64,000 bases of DNA, from NCBI GenBank assembly GCA_934254725.1, contig CAKQLR010000004.1, forward strand, positions 8,681 to 72,680, given 5' to 3'. Below are positions 17,147 to 27,763 of this stretch, piece after piece. The position numbers and the translations under genes are program-made. The stretch's first letter is position 1. The number at the start of each line of letters is the position of its first letter. The notes under the pieces are model-generated. The model was not told the origin of the DNA, ran no database searches, and saw nothing but the letters and a program-made list of their open reading frames with translations. This DNA is from an uncultured Clostridia bacterium. GTDB taxonomy: Bacteria; Bacillota; Clostridia; Christensenellales; Borkfalkiaceae.

Positions 17147-17734
17147 ATGATAGGATATATAAAAGGCGTCGTGACGGATATTTTTCCCGGCGGCGTGCTT
17201 CTTGAAAACAACGGAATAGGTTACGAAATAAGTCTTTCGGCATGTGCTTTCGAAAGGCTTGTAAGGGACACTCAGGGAGGTGTTTACACCTACCTGCAGG
17301 TCAGAGAGGACGGATTAAGCCTTTTCGGCTTCGATACAGTAGAAGAAAAGAGAATGTTTTTAAAACTTATTTCGGTTTCCGGGGTTGGCCCTAAAATGGG
17401 CATAGCGATCCTCGGCGGAATGAGCCTTAAAGACCTTGCTATGGCTATCGCCACGTCCGACGCAAAAACGCTTTCCCGAATAAAAGGTTGCGGCAAAAAA
17501 ACCGCGGAGAGGATTATTCTCGAACTCAGGGAAAACATTTCTTCGCTCGATTTAGGTTCGTCCGCAACGGCTTCTCCACTTCCGATGGGGGACGAATCGG
17601 ACGCGGTTATCGCGCTTATGAGCCTCGGTTTTTCAAGGGCGGAGAGCGAAAAAGCCGTTTCTTCCGCTTATATGAACGGTGCGAACGGTGTGGAAGAAAT
17701 AATATCTTTTGCTTTGAAGGGGCTTGCCAAGTAG
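17147..17734 (+). CDS. ruvA: Holliday junction branch migration protein RuvA
   Basis: 195 residues. Tetrameric junction-binding subunit. N-terminal OB fold (MIGYIKGVV...), two helix-hairpin-helix motifs (VSGVGPKMGIAIL, about 78-90; IKGCGKKTAERIILEL, about 110-125) and a C-terminal RuvB-contact domain (AVIALMSLGFSRAESEKAV). Lies 51 bases after ruvC. Confidence 0.97.
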   Translation: MIGYIKGVVTDIFPGGVLLENNGIGYEISLSACAFERLVRDTQGGVYTYLQVREDGLSLFGFDTVEEKRMFLKLISVSGVGPKMGIAILGGMSLKDLAMAIATSDAKTLSRIKGCGKKTAERIILELRENISSLDLGSSATASPLPMGDESDAVIALMSLGFSRAESEKAVSSAYMNGANGVEEIISFALKGLAK

Positions 17735-17822
17735 CCCGGAGTTTAGTGATTTTAAACGGAAAAGTAAAAGCAAAATGTGCGGATAACGTGAGAAAAAGGG
17801 TATTTATTAACGGAAAAATGCT

Positions 17823-18866
17823 ATGATTGAAATGGAAGACGACAGACTGATTGTGTCTACGAAAACCGAATACGACGACGTGGAAAACGTGCTCAGACCG
17901 AAAAGCATGGCGGGCTATGTGGGGCAGGAAAAGGTTAAGGAAAACCTTGCCGTGTTCATGCAAGCCGCAAAACTGCGCGGGGAGGCGTTGGATCACGTTC
18001 TGTTATACGGCCCCCCGGGGCTCGGTAAAACCACGCTTGCGCACATTATAGCAACCGAAATGGGCTCCAACATCAAGGTTACTTCGGGTCCTTCCATAGA
18101 GAAGGCTGGCGACCTTGCGGCTATACTTACTAACCTCGAAGCCAATGACGTGCTTTTCATAGACGAAATTCATCGTCTCAACCACACCGTGGAGGAAATA
18201 CTCTACCCCGCGATGGAGGACTATTCGCTCGATTTTATAATCGGCAAAGGACCTTCGGCAAGAAGCGTGCAAATACCGTTAAAACCGTTCACGCTGATAG
18301 GCGCCACCACAAAGGCGGGTAGGCTTTCTTCGCCGTTGCGCGATCGTTTCGGCGTAATCTGCAGGTTGGAAATGTATTCGGTCGACGAGCTTGCGGAGAT
18401 TGTGCGGCGTTCTGCTGTGCTTCTCGGCACAAGCATAAACGAGGACGCTTCCAAGGAACTCGCCACGCGTAGCCGGGGAACACCGCGTATTGCGAACAGA
18501 CTTTTGAAAAGAGTGAGGGATTTTTCTTCTGTGAGAGGGCATGACGTTATCAATTTCGAAACGACTTCCGATGCGCTCGACCGTCTGGAAATAGATAAAT
18601 TAGGGCTTGACTCTACGGATAAAAAGATGCTGCTTTCCCTTATGGATAAATTCGGCGGCGGCCCCGTAGGGTTAGATACTCTGGCTGCTACCATAAACGA
18701 GGACTCGAATACGATTGAGGACGTGTACGAGCCGTACCTTCTTCAGCTCGGCTTTATTTCAAGAACTCCGAGAGGCAGGGTTGCGCTCAAACGGGCGTAC
18801 GACCACCTGGGTAAAAAGATGCCGAAGAACAACAAATATCAACTTTCTATGTTCGACGAGGATTGA
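17823..18866 (+). CDS. ruvB: Holliday junction DNA helicase RuvB
   Basis: 347 residues, usual length. AAA+ motor that drives branch migration with RuvA. Walker [12 protein letters not shown] (about 61-71), Walker B with DEIHRLN (about 112-118), sensor segment [21 protein letters not shown], and the C-terminal winged helix containing [17 protein letters not shown]. Weak ribosome site; an 88-base gap from ruvA holds no gene. Confidence 0.98.
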   Translation: MIEMEDDRLIVSTKTEYDDVENVLRPKSMAGYVGQEKVKENLAVFMQAAKLRGEALDHVLLYGPPGLGKTTLAHIIATEMGSNIKVTSGPSIEKAGDLAAILTNLEANDVLFIDEIHRLNHTVEEILYPAMEDYSLDFIIGKGPSARSVQIPLKPFTLIGATTKAGRLSSPLRDRFGVICRLEMYSVDELAEIVRRSAVLLGTSINEDASKELATRSRGTPRIANRLLKRVRDFSSVRGHDVINFETTSDALDRLEIDKLGLDSTDKKMLLSLMDKFGGGPVGLDTLAATINEDSNTIEDVYEPYLLQLGFISRTPRGRVALKRAYDHLGKKMPKNNKYQLSMFDED

Positions 18867-18930
18867 ATTTACTCCTTCTCCAAACATACAAAATAACGGA
18901 TAATGCGCGAAATGCGTCGCTTTTTATAAT

Positions 18931-19953
18931 ATGCTGAGCACGAAAGACTTTTATTACGACCTGCCGGAAGAGCTTATTGCACAGACTCCCAAAGAGCCGC
19001 GCGACAGCTCACGCCTGCTCGTTTACAACAGAAAAACAGATACGGTAGAACACAAGATTTTCAGAGACGTTCTCGATTACTTTAACAAGGGCGACCTCAT
19101 CGTGGTAAATGACACCAAGGTTTTACCCGCAAGATTGTTCTTTTACACCGCTCACGGCGGAAGGGTGGAAGTACTTCTTTTAAAAAGGCTTAATCTTACC
19201 GATTGGGAGGTTCTTGTAAAGCCCGGGAAGAAAGCAAAGGAGGGCGTAAAACTTATCGCCAACGAGGAGCTTTCTTTGGAAGTTCTCTCCCGCACGGATG
19301 ACGGCGGAAGAATAGTAAGGTTTATTTTCAACGGGGTTTTCGAGGAGATTATTTCCCGCATAGGGGAAATGCCGTTGCCGCCGTATATTCACGAAAAGTT
19401 AAAGGATAAAGACAGATACCAGACTGTTTATTGCAAAACGGAAGGCTCGGCTGCTGCACCCACCGCGGGCTTGCATTTTACCCCGCAGCTTATAGCCGCG
19501 CTCAAGGAAAAGGGTGTGGAATTCGCAAGGGTGTTGTTGCACGTAGGGCTCGGAACGTTCCGCCCCGTCAAGGTGGACGACGTTACGCAACATAAAATGC
19601 ATACCGAGTTCTATAAAATCGATGAGGAGAACGCGGAGAAAATTAACGCCGCAAAGCGCGAAGGCAGGCGGGTTATCGCCGTCGGCACGACGAGCGTGAG
19701 AACGCTTGAAACGGTTGCGGACGAGAACGGCTTTGTGAGGGCTTGTTCGGGGGATACGAATATTTTTATCTACCCGCCATATAAGTTTAAATGCGTGGAC
19801 GCGCTTATAACGAACTTTCACCTGCCCGAATCTACCCTCGTAATGCTCGTTGCGGCTTTCACTTCGAGGGAGAAAATTCTTTCTCTTTACGAAACCGCGG
19901 TAAAGGAAAAATACCGTTTCTTCTCTTTCGGCGACGCGATGCTCATTCTGTAA
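18931..19953 (+). CDS. queA: S-adenosylmethionine:tRNA ribosyltransferase-isomerase QueA
   Basis: 340 residues. Converts preQ1-modified tRNA to epoxyqueuosine-tRNA, transferring ribosyl from SAM. Family signatures seen: [24 protein letters not shown] at the N-terminus (broken here for brevity), [13 protein letters not shown] (about 173-185), [10 protein letters not shown] (about 206-215) and the C-terminal [17 protein letters not shown]. Followed by tgt, the other queuosine gene. No ribosome site before the ATG; a TATAAT-like sequence abuts the start. Confidence 0.97.
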   Translation: MLSTKDFYYDLPEELIAQTPKEPRDSSRLLVYNRKTDTVEHKIFRDVLDYFNKGDLIVVNDTKVLPARLFFYTAHGGRVEVLLLKRLNLTDWEVLVKPGKKAKEGVKLIANEELSLEVLSRTDDGGRIVRFIFNGVFEEIISRIGEMPLPPYIHEKLKDKDRYQTVYCKTEGSAAAPTAGLHFTPQLIAALKEKGVEFARVLLHVGLGTFRPVKVDDVTQHKMHTEFYKIDEENAEKINAAKREGRRVIAVGTTSVRTLETVADENGFVRACSGDTNIFIYPPYKFKCVDALITNFHLPESTLVMLVAAFTSREKILSLYETAVKEKYRFFSFGDAMLIL

Positions 19954-20058
19954 CCGTCGGAAATATTGTATAGCGCTGTCGGTTCCGATAAAACCGATTT
20001 GTAAACGTTGTTGTATTAAAAAAATATGGATTAAGCCGCGAAAAAGGCGACTTTTTGA

Positions 20059-21189
<1,131 letters not shown>

Positions 21190-21331
21190 CATTTTATCGT
21201 TTTTTTCGAGCTTTTGCGATTAAAAAACACTTGCAAAAATTCCAAAAAACAAGTACCATATATATAAGGAATGGAATCTAAATAATTATTAAAACAAAAA
21301 ACGGGACGCTTTGCGTCAAAAGGAGATAAAA

Positions 21332-21874
21332 ATGTATAACCTGATCAACTTTCTCTCGTCGTCGGTAAGCTTGTCGTCGGGCTCGACACCGAAACAGAAC
21401 AACATTTTCACCTATATAATTTTCGGCGTTCTTGCCATTATGATCATCGTTTATTTCTTCTTTTCTTCGAGGCAGAATAAGAAACGCCGCGAAGAAGCCG
21501 AAGCAAAAGTAAACAATATGCAGATAGGCGACAAAGTTAAAACCATCGGCGGCATCTGTGGTACCGTTGCGGAAATCAACGAAGAAGAAAACACTTTTGT
21601 TCTTAAAACGGGCATGGATGATTGTCCAAACTACATAAAGTTCGATAAAGTTGCAATCTACCAGATAGAAAAAGCCGAAACGTTTAACACCGAGACCGAA
21701 GCCGCTCAGGCTACCGAAACGGAACAAACCGCTACGGAAGAAACAACGGAAACTGCGGCCGAAGAAGCGCCCGCCGGCGAAACAGCTACGGAAGAAGCTA
21801 CGGATAGTGAAACGACCGAACCCGCGACCGAAGAATCCGCAGAGGGTACGGAAGATTCCGAAGAAAACAACTAA
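21332..21874 (+). CDS. yajC: Preprotein translocase subunit YajC with long acidic tail
   Basis: 180 residues from the ATG at 21332 (AAAGGAG upstream; an in-frame extension to 21311 has no ribosome site). One transmembrane helix (about 28-48), basic stretch RQNKKRREEAEAK, then the YajC core MQIGDKVKTIGGICGTVAEI. Accessory SecDF-YajC component at the membrane. Unusual: about 65 residues of Thr/Glu/Ala-rich low-complexity tail where typical YajC ends near 100-110 residues. Position after tgt is the classic arrangement; secD/secF are not in this window. Confidence 0.93.
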   Translation: MYNLINFLSSSVSLSSGSTPKQNNIFTYIIFGVLAIMIIVYFFFSSRQNKKRREEAEAKVNNMQIGDKVKTIGGICGTVAEINEEENTFVLKTGMDDCPNYIKFDKVAIYQIEKAETFNTETEAAQATETEQTATEETTETAAEEAPAGETATEEATDSETTEPATEESAEGTEDSEENN

Positions 21875-21915
21875 AAGCGCCGTATATCGCGCATAATTCA
21901 ATAAAAAAGCTTTTT

Positions 21916-21956
21916 GAGAGCCGGAAGAATCATTCTTTTCCGGCTCGTTTTTTATA
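21916..21956 (+). terminator. Intrinsic terminator after yajC
   Basis: Stem GAGCCGGAA... / ...TTCCGGCTC followed by GTTTTTTAT; ends the ruvC-yajC block. Confidence 0.85.
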
Positions 21957-22021
21957 TATCCGTAAGTTGTTTTAAAAAAACATAGGCGGGGTATTATAAG
22001 CGGAATATTATAAAGTATAAT

Positions 22022-22059
22022 AAAAAAGCCCCGAAAACGCGTGTTTTACGGGACTTTTA
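22022..22059 (-). terminator. Terminator of SRP RNA gene
   Basis: Read on the minus strand: AAAAGUCCCG ... CGGGGCUUUUUU. The U-G wobble works only in the minus-strand transcript, which assigns it to the SRP RNA. Confidence 0.75.
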
Positions 22060-22069
22060 TATACAAAAA

Positions 22070-22335
22070 ATCGTGCATTCTTTTTTGACAAGACGCACCG
22101 AAGCGTTAACGCGGCAGGGTACTCCGTTAAAGCATCCTTACATCACACGAACGTGACCGCTTAGTGCTGCTGCATTCCTGCTCTGACACGGTTCACGGGC
22201 GTCCGTTGCATAAGACCTTAACATCAACATTCCTTACCGTGCGCAGCCAACCATACGTCAAGCCGAGAAAGACTTTCAGCCCCGCTGTAGCGGATTGCGG
22301 GTTCAGGGCACCGCTAGCTCCCCACTTAGCACGAT
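22070..22335 (-). ncRNA. ffs: Signal recognition particle RNA, large bacterial form
   Basis: Minus-strand RNA of about 266 bases. The ends close as helix 1: AUCGUGC at the 5' end (22335-22329) pairs with GCACGAU at the 3' end (22076-22070). The 5' half carries the Alu-domain pattern with GGGAGCUAGCGGUGCCCUG and CCGCAAUCCGCU, as in Bacillus scRNA; the S domain shows GUCAGAGCAGGAAUGCAGCAGC, the GGAA-loop and Ffh-binding region. Binds Ffh for co-translational membrane targeting. Ends are inferred from pairing. Confidence 0.9.
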
Positions 22336-22341
22336 ATTATT

Positions 22342-22370
22342 ATTTTATACCAAAAAAAAATTTTTTGCAA
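22342..22370 (-). promoter_or_regulatory. Probable promoter of SRP RNA
   Basis: Minus strand: TTGCAA (22370-22365), 17-base spacer, TAAAAT (22347-22342), placing the start near the helix-1 end at 22335. Diverges from the ileS promoter about 12 bases away. Confidence 0.6.
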
Positions 22371-22381
22371 GCGTTTTCCGC

Positions 22382-22410
22382 TTTACTAATTGCTTTTTTT
22401 CGGGTATAAT
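22382..22410 (+). promoter_or_regulatory. Probable promoter of T-box/ileS transcript
   Basis: TTTACT at 22382-22387, 17-base spacer, TATAAT at 22405-22410; transcript would begin just upstream of the T-box stem I. Confidence 0.7.
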
Positions 22411-22431
22411 AAATATACGTGAATTTTTCAT

Positions 22432-22693
22432 CACGAAAAATGTAATTTTAAGGCGATAATTGAGGACGCGTCCTTTTGCTTCAGACTCTCAGAGAGCCGC
22501 CGTTCGGTGCAAGGCGGAAGTTTCGGGCAACGGGGTATCACCTCATAGCCGGCGTTCGAACGCGAATAACTTCGCTTGTAGTCCGCACGTTTCCCTTTAC
22601 GAAAAAAGGATTTGAGGGCGCGCTTTTCGGCGCGAATTGAAGTGGTACCGCGGGAACTCCGTCTTCTTTTAAGAAGGCGGTTTTTGTATTTTT
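22432..22693 (+). promoter_or_regulatory. T-box riboswitch, isoleucine
   Basis: Leader RNA sensing uncharged tRNA-Ile. Seen: stem I region (from about 22460), specifier candidate AUC followed by A at 22537-22539 inside GGGGUAUCACCUC, T-box sequence UGGUACCGCG at 22643-22652 with the UGGU that pairs the tRNA acceptor end (fits A73 of tRNA-Ile), and a terminator CCGUCUUC / GAAGGCGG at 22659-22680 with a U-rich tail to 22693. Uncharged tRNA should stabilise the antiterminator and permit ileS expression. Confidence 0.93.
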
Positions 22694-22823
22694 CGGGCAG
22701 ACAAACGGATTTATTTTCCTCTCGTTTTTCTTTCGGCAGAACTCCGACCCGCTTATTTCATATACCGCAAACCGTATTTTCAGTTACGACAAAAAACAAA
22801 CCGATTTATTTAAAGGTGAGATT

Positions 22824-25800
22824 ATGTATAAAAAAGTTGATACCTCTCTGAACTTCACTGACAGAGAGAAAGAAGTCCTGGACTTCTGGAAAAAGAACGA
22901 CGTTTACAAGAAGAGCGAACGTAAAAACGAAGGCGGCGAACCTTTCTGCTTCTACGACGGACCGCCGACTGCTAACGGTAAACCGCATATCGGTCACGTT
23001 CTTACAAGAACGATGAAGGACATCATTCCCCGTTACCAGACCATGAAGGGCAAATACGTTCTTCGTAAAGCCGGTTGGGATACGCACGGGCTTCCGGTAG
23101 AGCTAGAAGTGGAAAAAACTCTCGGCATGGACGGCAAACAGGATATCGAAAGATACGGAATAGAACCGTTCATTAAAAAATGCAAGGAGAGCGTCTGGAA
23201 GTATCAATCCGAATGGGAAAAGATGAGCGACCGTATAGGTTACTGGGTAGATATGGAAAACCCTTATGTTACCTATAACGATAACTACATCGAAAGCGAA
23301 TGGTGGGCTTTAAAGGAAATTTGGAAGAAAGGTCTTTTGTATAAAGGACACAAAATCGTTCCTTACTGCCCGCGTTGCGGAACTGCGCTTTCCTCTCACG
23401 AGGTAGCTCAGGGTTACAAGGACGTAAAGGAAAAATCCGTATTCGTTAAATTTAAGGTGAAGGGTGAGGACAACAAATACATTCTCGCCTGGACGACCAC
23501 GCCCTGGACGCTTCCCTCCAACGTTGCGCTCTGTATGAACGCAAAAGAGGATTATGTAGAAATAGTTTCGGACGGCGTTCATTATATTCTTGCGGAAGCG
23601 CTCGTCTGCAAACTTTTTGAAGAGTACGAAGTCGTTGACCGCAAAAAGGGCAGCGAATACGAGGGAACGGAATATGAACCGTTATTCCCGTACGCCCTCG
23701 GCACGTTCAAAGAAAAAGCTTACTATGTAACGAATGACGATTACGTTACGCTTACCGACGGTACCGGCGTAGTTCATATCGCTCCCGCTTTCGGCGAGGA
23801 CGACGCCAAGGTAGGAAGAAAATACAATCTTCCTTTCGTTCAGCTTGTGGACGACAGGGGCAGATTTAAAGAAAACACCGGCGACCTTGTGGGTATTTTC
23901 GCAAAGGACGCGGATAAGCTTATAATCAAAGACCTTAAAGAAAGGGGACTTTTATTCAAAGAGCTGATGTTTGAACACAGCTATCCTTTCTGCTGGAGAT
24001 GCGATACCCCGCTTTTGTATTATGCGCGTAGCAGCTGGTTCATCAAGACCACCGCGGTCAAGGACAGACTTATTGCCGCAAACAATTCCGTACACTGGAT
24101 ACCCGAAACGATCGGTACCGGCAGAATGGGCAACTTCCTTGAAAACGTCATCGACTGGGGACTTTCGAGGGAGAGATATTGGGGAACTCCGTTGCCCGTC
24201 TGGACTTGCTCCGAATGCGGTAAGGTGCACGTTATCGGCTCCAAGGCGGAACTAAAAGAGCTTTGCGGCATCGAGGGCGATATTGAACTTCACCGCCCGT
24301 ACATCGACGCACCGACCTTTAAATGCGAATGCGGCGGCACGATGAGAAGGGTTAAGGACGTTATAGACTGTTGGTTCGATTCCGGCTCCATGCCTTTCGC
24401 ACAGTATCATTATCCGTTTGAAAACGATAAACTTTTCCATGAAAGATTCCCCGCGGATTTTATAAGCGAAGCGGTTGATCAGACGAGAGGTTGGTTCTAT
24501 ACGCTTCTCACTATTTCCACAATCCTGTTCGACAAGGCTCCGTTCAAAAACTGTATAGTTCTGGGGCACGTAAACGATAAAAACGGCATTAAGATGTCCA
24601 AGCACAAGGGCAACGTCGTAGACCCGTGGACGGTACTCGATAAGCAGGGAGCAGACGCTGTAAGATGGTATTTCTACACGTCGTCCGCTCCATGGCTCCC
24701 GTCAAGGTTTTACGAAGAAGCCGTTTCTGAAGGTCAGCGTAAATACCTCGGAACGCTCTGGAATACCTACGCTTTCTTCGTTTTATATGCGGAAATTGAT
24801 AAATATAACCCGTCCGAGTACAGCCTTGACAAGTGCAAGCTGTCGCTCATGGATAAATGGATAATTTCCAAGCTGAACACTCTTATAAAGGAAGTTGACG
24901 CAAACCTTGCCGTTTACGAGATATTCGAAGCGGGCAGGAAGCTTCAGGACTTCACGGATGAGCTTTCCAACTGGTACGTTCGCCGCGGCAGAGAGAGATA
25001 CTGGGGCAGCGAAATGACGGAGGATAAGGCGGCGGCTTACACCACCCTTTACACCGTACTTGTTACGCTTGCAAAACTTACCGCTCCGTTCACGCCGTTC
25101 ATTGCGGAAAGCATTTACAGAAACCTCGTTCCCGCGTTCTATAAGGACGCGCCCGAATCCGTTCACCTTTGTTCCTTCCCCGTATGCGACGAAAAAGCCG
25201 TAGATAAAACGCTTGAAGCTGGCATGGCGGAAGTTTTGCAGATAGTGGTGCTCGGCAGAGCTGCGAGAAATTCTTCCAACATCAAAAACCGTCAGCCTCT
25301 TTCCAAAGTCATGGTTTCGGCTAAATTCGGCGCGACCCTTTCGGAAGAGCTTCTGTCGATTGCGAGGGACGAACTCAACGTTAAAGAAATTTCTCTTACG
25401 GATAACGCTTCAGGCTACATTACGTATAAACTTAAGCCGCAGCTCAAGACGTTAGGACCTAAATACGGTAAACTTCTCGGCGGTATCCGCTCCTTCCTCG
25501 AAACGTGCGACAGCGCAGAAGTCGTTGCGGCGGTTAAGGACGGCGGCGTTTATAAAACAGAAATCAACGGGCAGCTAGTAGAGTTTTCCAAAGACGATTT
25601 GCTTATCTCCTCCGAAAGTGCGGAAGGATTCGTTTCTGCTTCGGACGACGGCATGACCGTGGTGCTTGACGTTCACCTTACCCCCGAACTTTTAGACGAG
25701 GGCAAGACCCGCGAGATAATTTCGAAAATTCAGACGATGAGAAAGGAAGCCGGCTTCGAAGTGACCGACAGAATAATTATCGGCTACGAAGCTTCGGGCG

Positions 25801-25952
25801 ACGCCAAGCGCGTTTTAGAGCAGTATAATAAAGAAATTACTTCTTCCGTTCTCGCAGGCGAAATGAAAGAAGGCACCGATGCCGACGGCTTCACAAGAGA
25901 GCTTGACATCAACGGCGAGAAGGTTGTTCTCTCCGTCAAGAAGATAAAGTAA
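22824..25952 (+). CDS. ileS: Isoleucyl-tRNA synthetase, long form
   Basis: 1042 residues, longer than the about 930-residue common bacterial form. Class I synthetase charging tRNA-Ile. HIGH motif is literal (PHIGH, about 54-58), KMSK motif is IKMSKHKGN (about 588-596). The segments GWDTHGLPVELEVEK and VPYCPRCGTALSSHEVAQGYK, the CP1 editing domain, and the C-terminal extension resemble the Thermus/eukaryote-like branch rather than the E. coli-like branch. AAAGGTGAG ribosome site. Regulated by the upstream T-box. The branch assignment is from recalled motif context. Confidence 0.97.
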   Translation: MYKKVDTSLNFTDREKEVLDFWKKNDVYKKSERKNEGGEPFCFYDGPPTANGKPHIGHVLTRTMKDIIPRYQTMKGKYVLRKAGWDTHGLPVELEVEKTLGMDGKQDIERYGIEPFIKKCKESVWKYQSEWEKMSDRIGYWVDMENPYVTYNDNYIESEWWALKEIWKKGLLYKGHKIVPYCPRCGTALSSHEVAQGYKDVKEKSVFVKFKVKGEDNKYILAWTTTPWTLPSNVALCMNAKEDYVEIVSDGVHYILAEALVCKLFEEYEVVDRKKGSEYEGTEYEPLFPYALGTFKEKAYYVTNDDYVTLTDGTGVVHIAPAFGEDDAKVGRKYNLPFVQLVDDRGRFKENTGDLVGIFAKDADKLIIKDLKERGLLFKELMFEHSYPFCWRCDTPLLYYARSSWFIKTTAVKDRLIAANNSVHWIPETIGTGRMGNFLENVIDWGLSRERYWGTPLPVWTCSECGKVHVIGSKAELKELCGIEGDIELHRPYIDAPTFKCECGGTMRRVKDVIDCWFDSGSMPFAQYHYPFENDKLFHERFPADFISEAVDQTRGWFYTLLTISTILFDKAPFKNCIVLGHVNDKNGIKMSKHKGNVVDPWTVLDKQGADAVRWYFYTSSAPWLPSRFYEEAVSEGQRKYLGTLWNTYAFFVLYAEIDKYNPSEYSLDKCKLSLMDKWIISKLNTLIKEVDANLAVYEIFEAGRKLQDFTDELSNWYVRRGRERYWGSEMTEDKAAAYTTLYTVLVTLAKLTAPFTPFIAESIYRNLVPAFYKDAPESVHLCSFPVCDEKAVDKTLEAGMAEVLQIVVLGRAARNSSNIKNRQPLSKVMVSAKFGATLSEELLSIARDELNVKEISLTDNASGYITYKLKPQLKTLGPKYGKLLGGIRSFLETCDSAEVVAAVKDGGVYKTEINGQLVEFSKDDLLISSESAEGFVSASDDGMTVVLDVHLTPELLDEGKTREIISKIQTMRKEAGFEVTDRIIIGYEASGDAKRVLEQYNKEITSSVLAGEMKEGTDADGFTRELDINGEKVVLSVKKIK

Positions 25953-25963
25953 AATTATAAAAG

Positions 25964-25989
25964 CCCCGTTTTTCTCACGTTAAACGGGG
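25964..25989 (+). terminator. Hairpin after ileS, possible weak terminator
   Basis: CCCCGTTT / AAACGGGG stem with a ten-base loop; no T-tail beyond TTTC, and the next ribosome site follows at once, so it may only attenuate read-through. Confidence 0.5.
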
Positions 25990-26003
25990 TTTCGGAGAAT
26001 AAA

Positions 26004-26870
26004 ATGAGGCTTGCCGATAAATGGAAAGACTACCGCGTGATTGCCACCGGCGACGGATATAAACTTGAGAAATGGGGTGACGTAATACTTCTTCGCCCCG
26101 ATCCGCAGGTTATATGGCACGCGCAGACGGATATGGAAAAATACCCGGGGTTGTGCGCAAAGTACGTTCGCAGCGAAACGGGCGGCGGCGGTTGGAAGTA
26201 CCTTTCCAAAATGCCGGACGAATGGACTATAAACTACGGCGATTTGAAATTTAAAATTAAACCGATGGGCTTTAAGCACACAGGGCTATTCCCCGAACAG
26301 GCGGCTAACTGGGAAACCGTTTCCGAACTTATCCGCAACGCCGGCAGGGAAATAAGCGTGTTAAATCTGTTCGCCTACACAGGCGGGGCTACGGTGGCTT
26401 GCCTTAATGCGGGCGCTTCCGTCTGCCACGTCGACGCGGCCAAGGGCATGGTCGAACGCGCGGGCGAAAACGTAAGGCTTTCGGGCTTAAAGGATAAACC
26501 CGTAAGGTTTATAGTTGACGATTGCAAAAAATTCGTTCAGCGCGAAATTCGCAGGGGCAGAAAGTACGACGCGATTATTATGGACCCGCCGAGCTATGGC
26601 AGGGGACCCAACGGCGAAATGTGGAAGATAGAAAGCGAGCTGTACGATTTCGTTTCCCTTTGCAGGGGAGTGCTTTCGGATGACCCGCTGTTCGTACTTA
26701 TAAACAGCTACACCACGGGGCTGCAACCCGCGGTACTCAATAACATTTTAACGCTTACTATGAAGGGCTTGCCCGGAAGAACGGAAGCTTACGAGGTAGG
26801 GCTTCCTACAGATGAAGGCATCGCGCTGCCGTGCGGTGCGGGAGGTATATATATAAATGACCGTAAATGA
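26004..26870 (+). CDS. Class I SAM-dependent methyltransferase, RlmI/K-like
   Basis: 288 residues. N-terminal small domain, then a Rossmann methyltransferase: motif I VLNLFAYTGGATVACLNAGA (about 118-137), the acidic motif II in HVDAAKGMVERA, and the catalytic-type motif IV DPPSYGRGPNGEMWKIE (about 193-209). The DPPSYGRGP form is typical of the RlmI/RlmK-like and YwbD-type group acting on 23S rRNA or other RNA; no PUA domain is present at the N-terminus. Substrate not determinable. Ribosome site CGGAG sits on the hairpin after ileS. Overlaps the next gene by 14 bases. Confidence 0.85.
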   Translation: MRLADKWKDYRVIATGDGYKLEKWGDVILLRPDPQVIWHAQTDMEKYPGLCAKYVRSETGGGGWKYLSKMPDEWTINYGDLKFKIKPMGFKHTGLFPEQAANWETVSELIRNAGREISVLNLFAYTGGATVACLNAGASVCHVDAAKGMVERAGENVRLSGLKDKPVRFIVDDCKKFVQREIRRGRKYDAIIMDPPSYGRGPNGEMWKIESELYDFVSLCRGVLSDDPLFVLINSYTTGLQPAVLNNILTLTMKGLPGRTEAYEVGLPTDEGIALPCGAGGIYINDRK

Positions 26871-27576
26871 TTTAGTGATATTGTATGAAGATAATCATAT
26901 AATTGTGGTTTTAAAACCGCAGAACGTACCTTCGCAAGGGGACGACAGCAACGACGTCGATATGCTTTCGATTGTCAAAGAGTATATTAAGGAAACTTAC
27001 AAAAAGGAAGGCAACGTGTACGTCGGGCTTGTTCACAGACTTGACAGACCGACGGGCGGGGTCATGGTTTTCGCAAAAAGCTCTAAAGCCGCTGCAAGGC
27101 TTTCCGAACAGATGAAGGCGGGAGATTTCGAAAAGAAATATTTTGCTGTTTTGTGCGGGGTTCCGAGGGAAAAGAAAGCCGTTCTTACGAACTATCTTAA
27201 AAAGAACGCCGTGAACAATATGGTTTACGTTTGCGGACCCACCGTTGAAGGCGCTAAACTTGCGGAACTCGATTATAAAATTTTGCAGGAAGCGGACGGC
27301 TTATCGCTTGCGGAAGTAAGACTTCACACGGGCAGAAGCCATCAGATTCGCGTTCAGATGAATTTCCTCGGCACGCCCGTCTACGGAGATATGCGCTACG
27401 GCGGTGAAAAAGCCAAAAAGGGGTACCTCGCTCTTTGGGCGTACTCGCTCTCTTTCACTCACCCCGTTTTAAAAGAACGCATGGTATTTAAGGTTCAGCC
27501 CCCCGTTGACGTTAAGCCTTGGAATGAGTTCGATCTGGAGAAACCCTTCCTTTACATCAACCCGAAGAACGCTTAA
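26857..27576 (+). CDS. RluA family 23S/tRNA pseudouridine synthase
   Basis: 239 residues. Isomerises uridine in RNA. Catalytic motif HRLDRPTGGVMVFAKSS (about 63-79) with the nucleophilic Asp; downstream RLHTGRSHQIRVQMN (about 159-173) and GTPVYGDMRYG are further RluA signatures. No S4 domain, so the short RluA/RluC-like form. Start overlaps the methyltransferase gene by 14 bases in another frame, indicating one transcript. Target site cannot be assigned. Confidence 0.93.
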   Translation: MTVNDLVILYEDNHIIVVLKPQNVPSQGDDSNDVDMLSIVKEYIKETYKKEGNVYVGLVHRLDRPTGGVMVFAKSSKAAARLSEQMKAGDFEKKYFAVLCGVPREKKAVLTNYLKKNAVNNMVYVCGPTVEGAKLAELDYKILQEADGLSLAEVRLHTGRSHQIRVQMNFLGTPVYGDMRYGGEKAKKGYLALWAYSLSFTHPVLKERMVFKVQPPVDVKPWNEFDLEKPFLYINPKNA

Positions 27577-27645
27577 CTTTATATAAGCGTCTGTTGTCTT
27601 TTGTGCGTTTAACGCGCGAAAAAGGGCACTTATTTGTAGTAATAC

Positions 27646-27757
27646 GGCGAAGATAAAAACACAGTCCCCGTTAGTAGTCGCGGGCGATGCCTTAAAAAGG
27701 CATTCAGTAACCTTCCTCCTTGGTCGTCTGTTCTTCGCCTTAATTTTTTTAAGGAGG
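27646..27757 (+). promoter_or_regulatory. yjdF-motif riboswitch
   Basis: Structured leader just before yjdF. Closing helix GGCGAAGA (27646-27653) with TCTTCGCC (27732-27739); internal hairpins CCCCG...CGGGC and ATGCCTT/AAGGCAT. A CCTCCTT tract (27715-27721) is complementary to the ribosome site AAGGAGG (27751-27757), and CCTTAA/TTAAGG can also cover it, so translational control is likely. The yjdF motif is known to respond to diverse azaaromatic compounds. Confidence 0.85.
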
Positions 27758-27763
27758 TCTTTT

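Noticed and set aside
21278..21901. 207-codon minus frame antisense to yajC
   Set aside because: Phe/Arg/Gly-rich composition is the mirror of the Thr/Glu-rich YajC tail codons.
22164..22409. Small plus-strand frame across the SRP RNA
   Set aside because: The segment is a structured minus-strand RNA with closing helix, promoter and terminator.
22824..25952. Mupirocin resistance call from the long IleRS form
   Set aside because: Long-form enzymes include sensitive ones; residues deciding sensitivity cannot be judged here.
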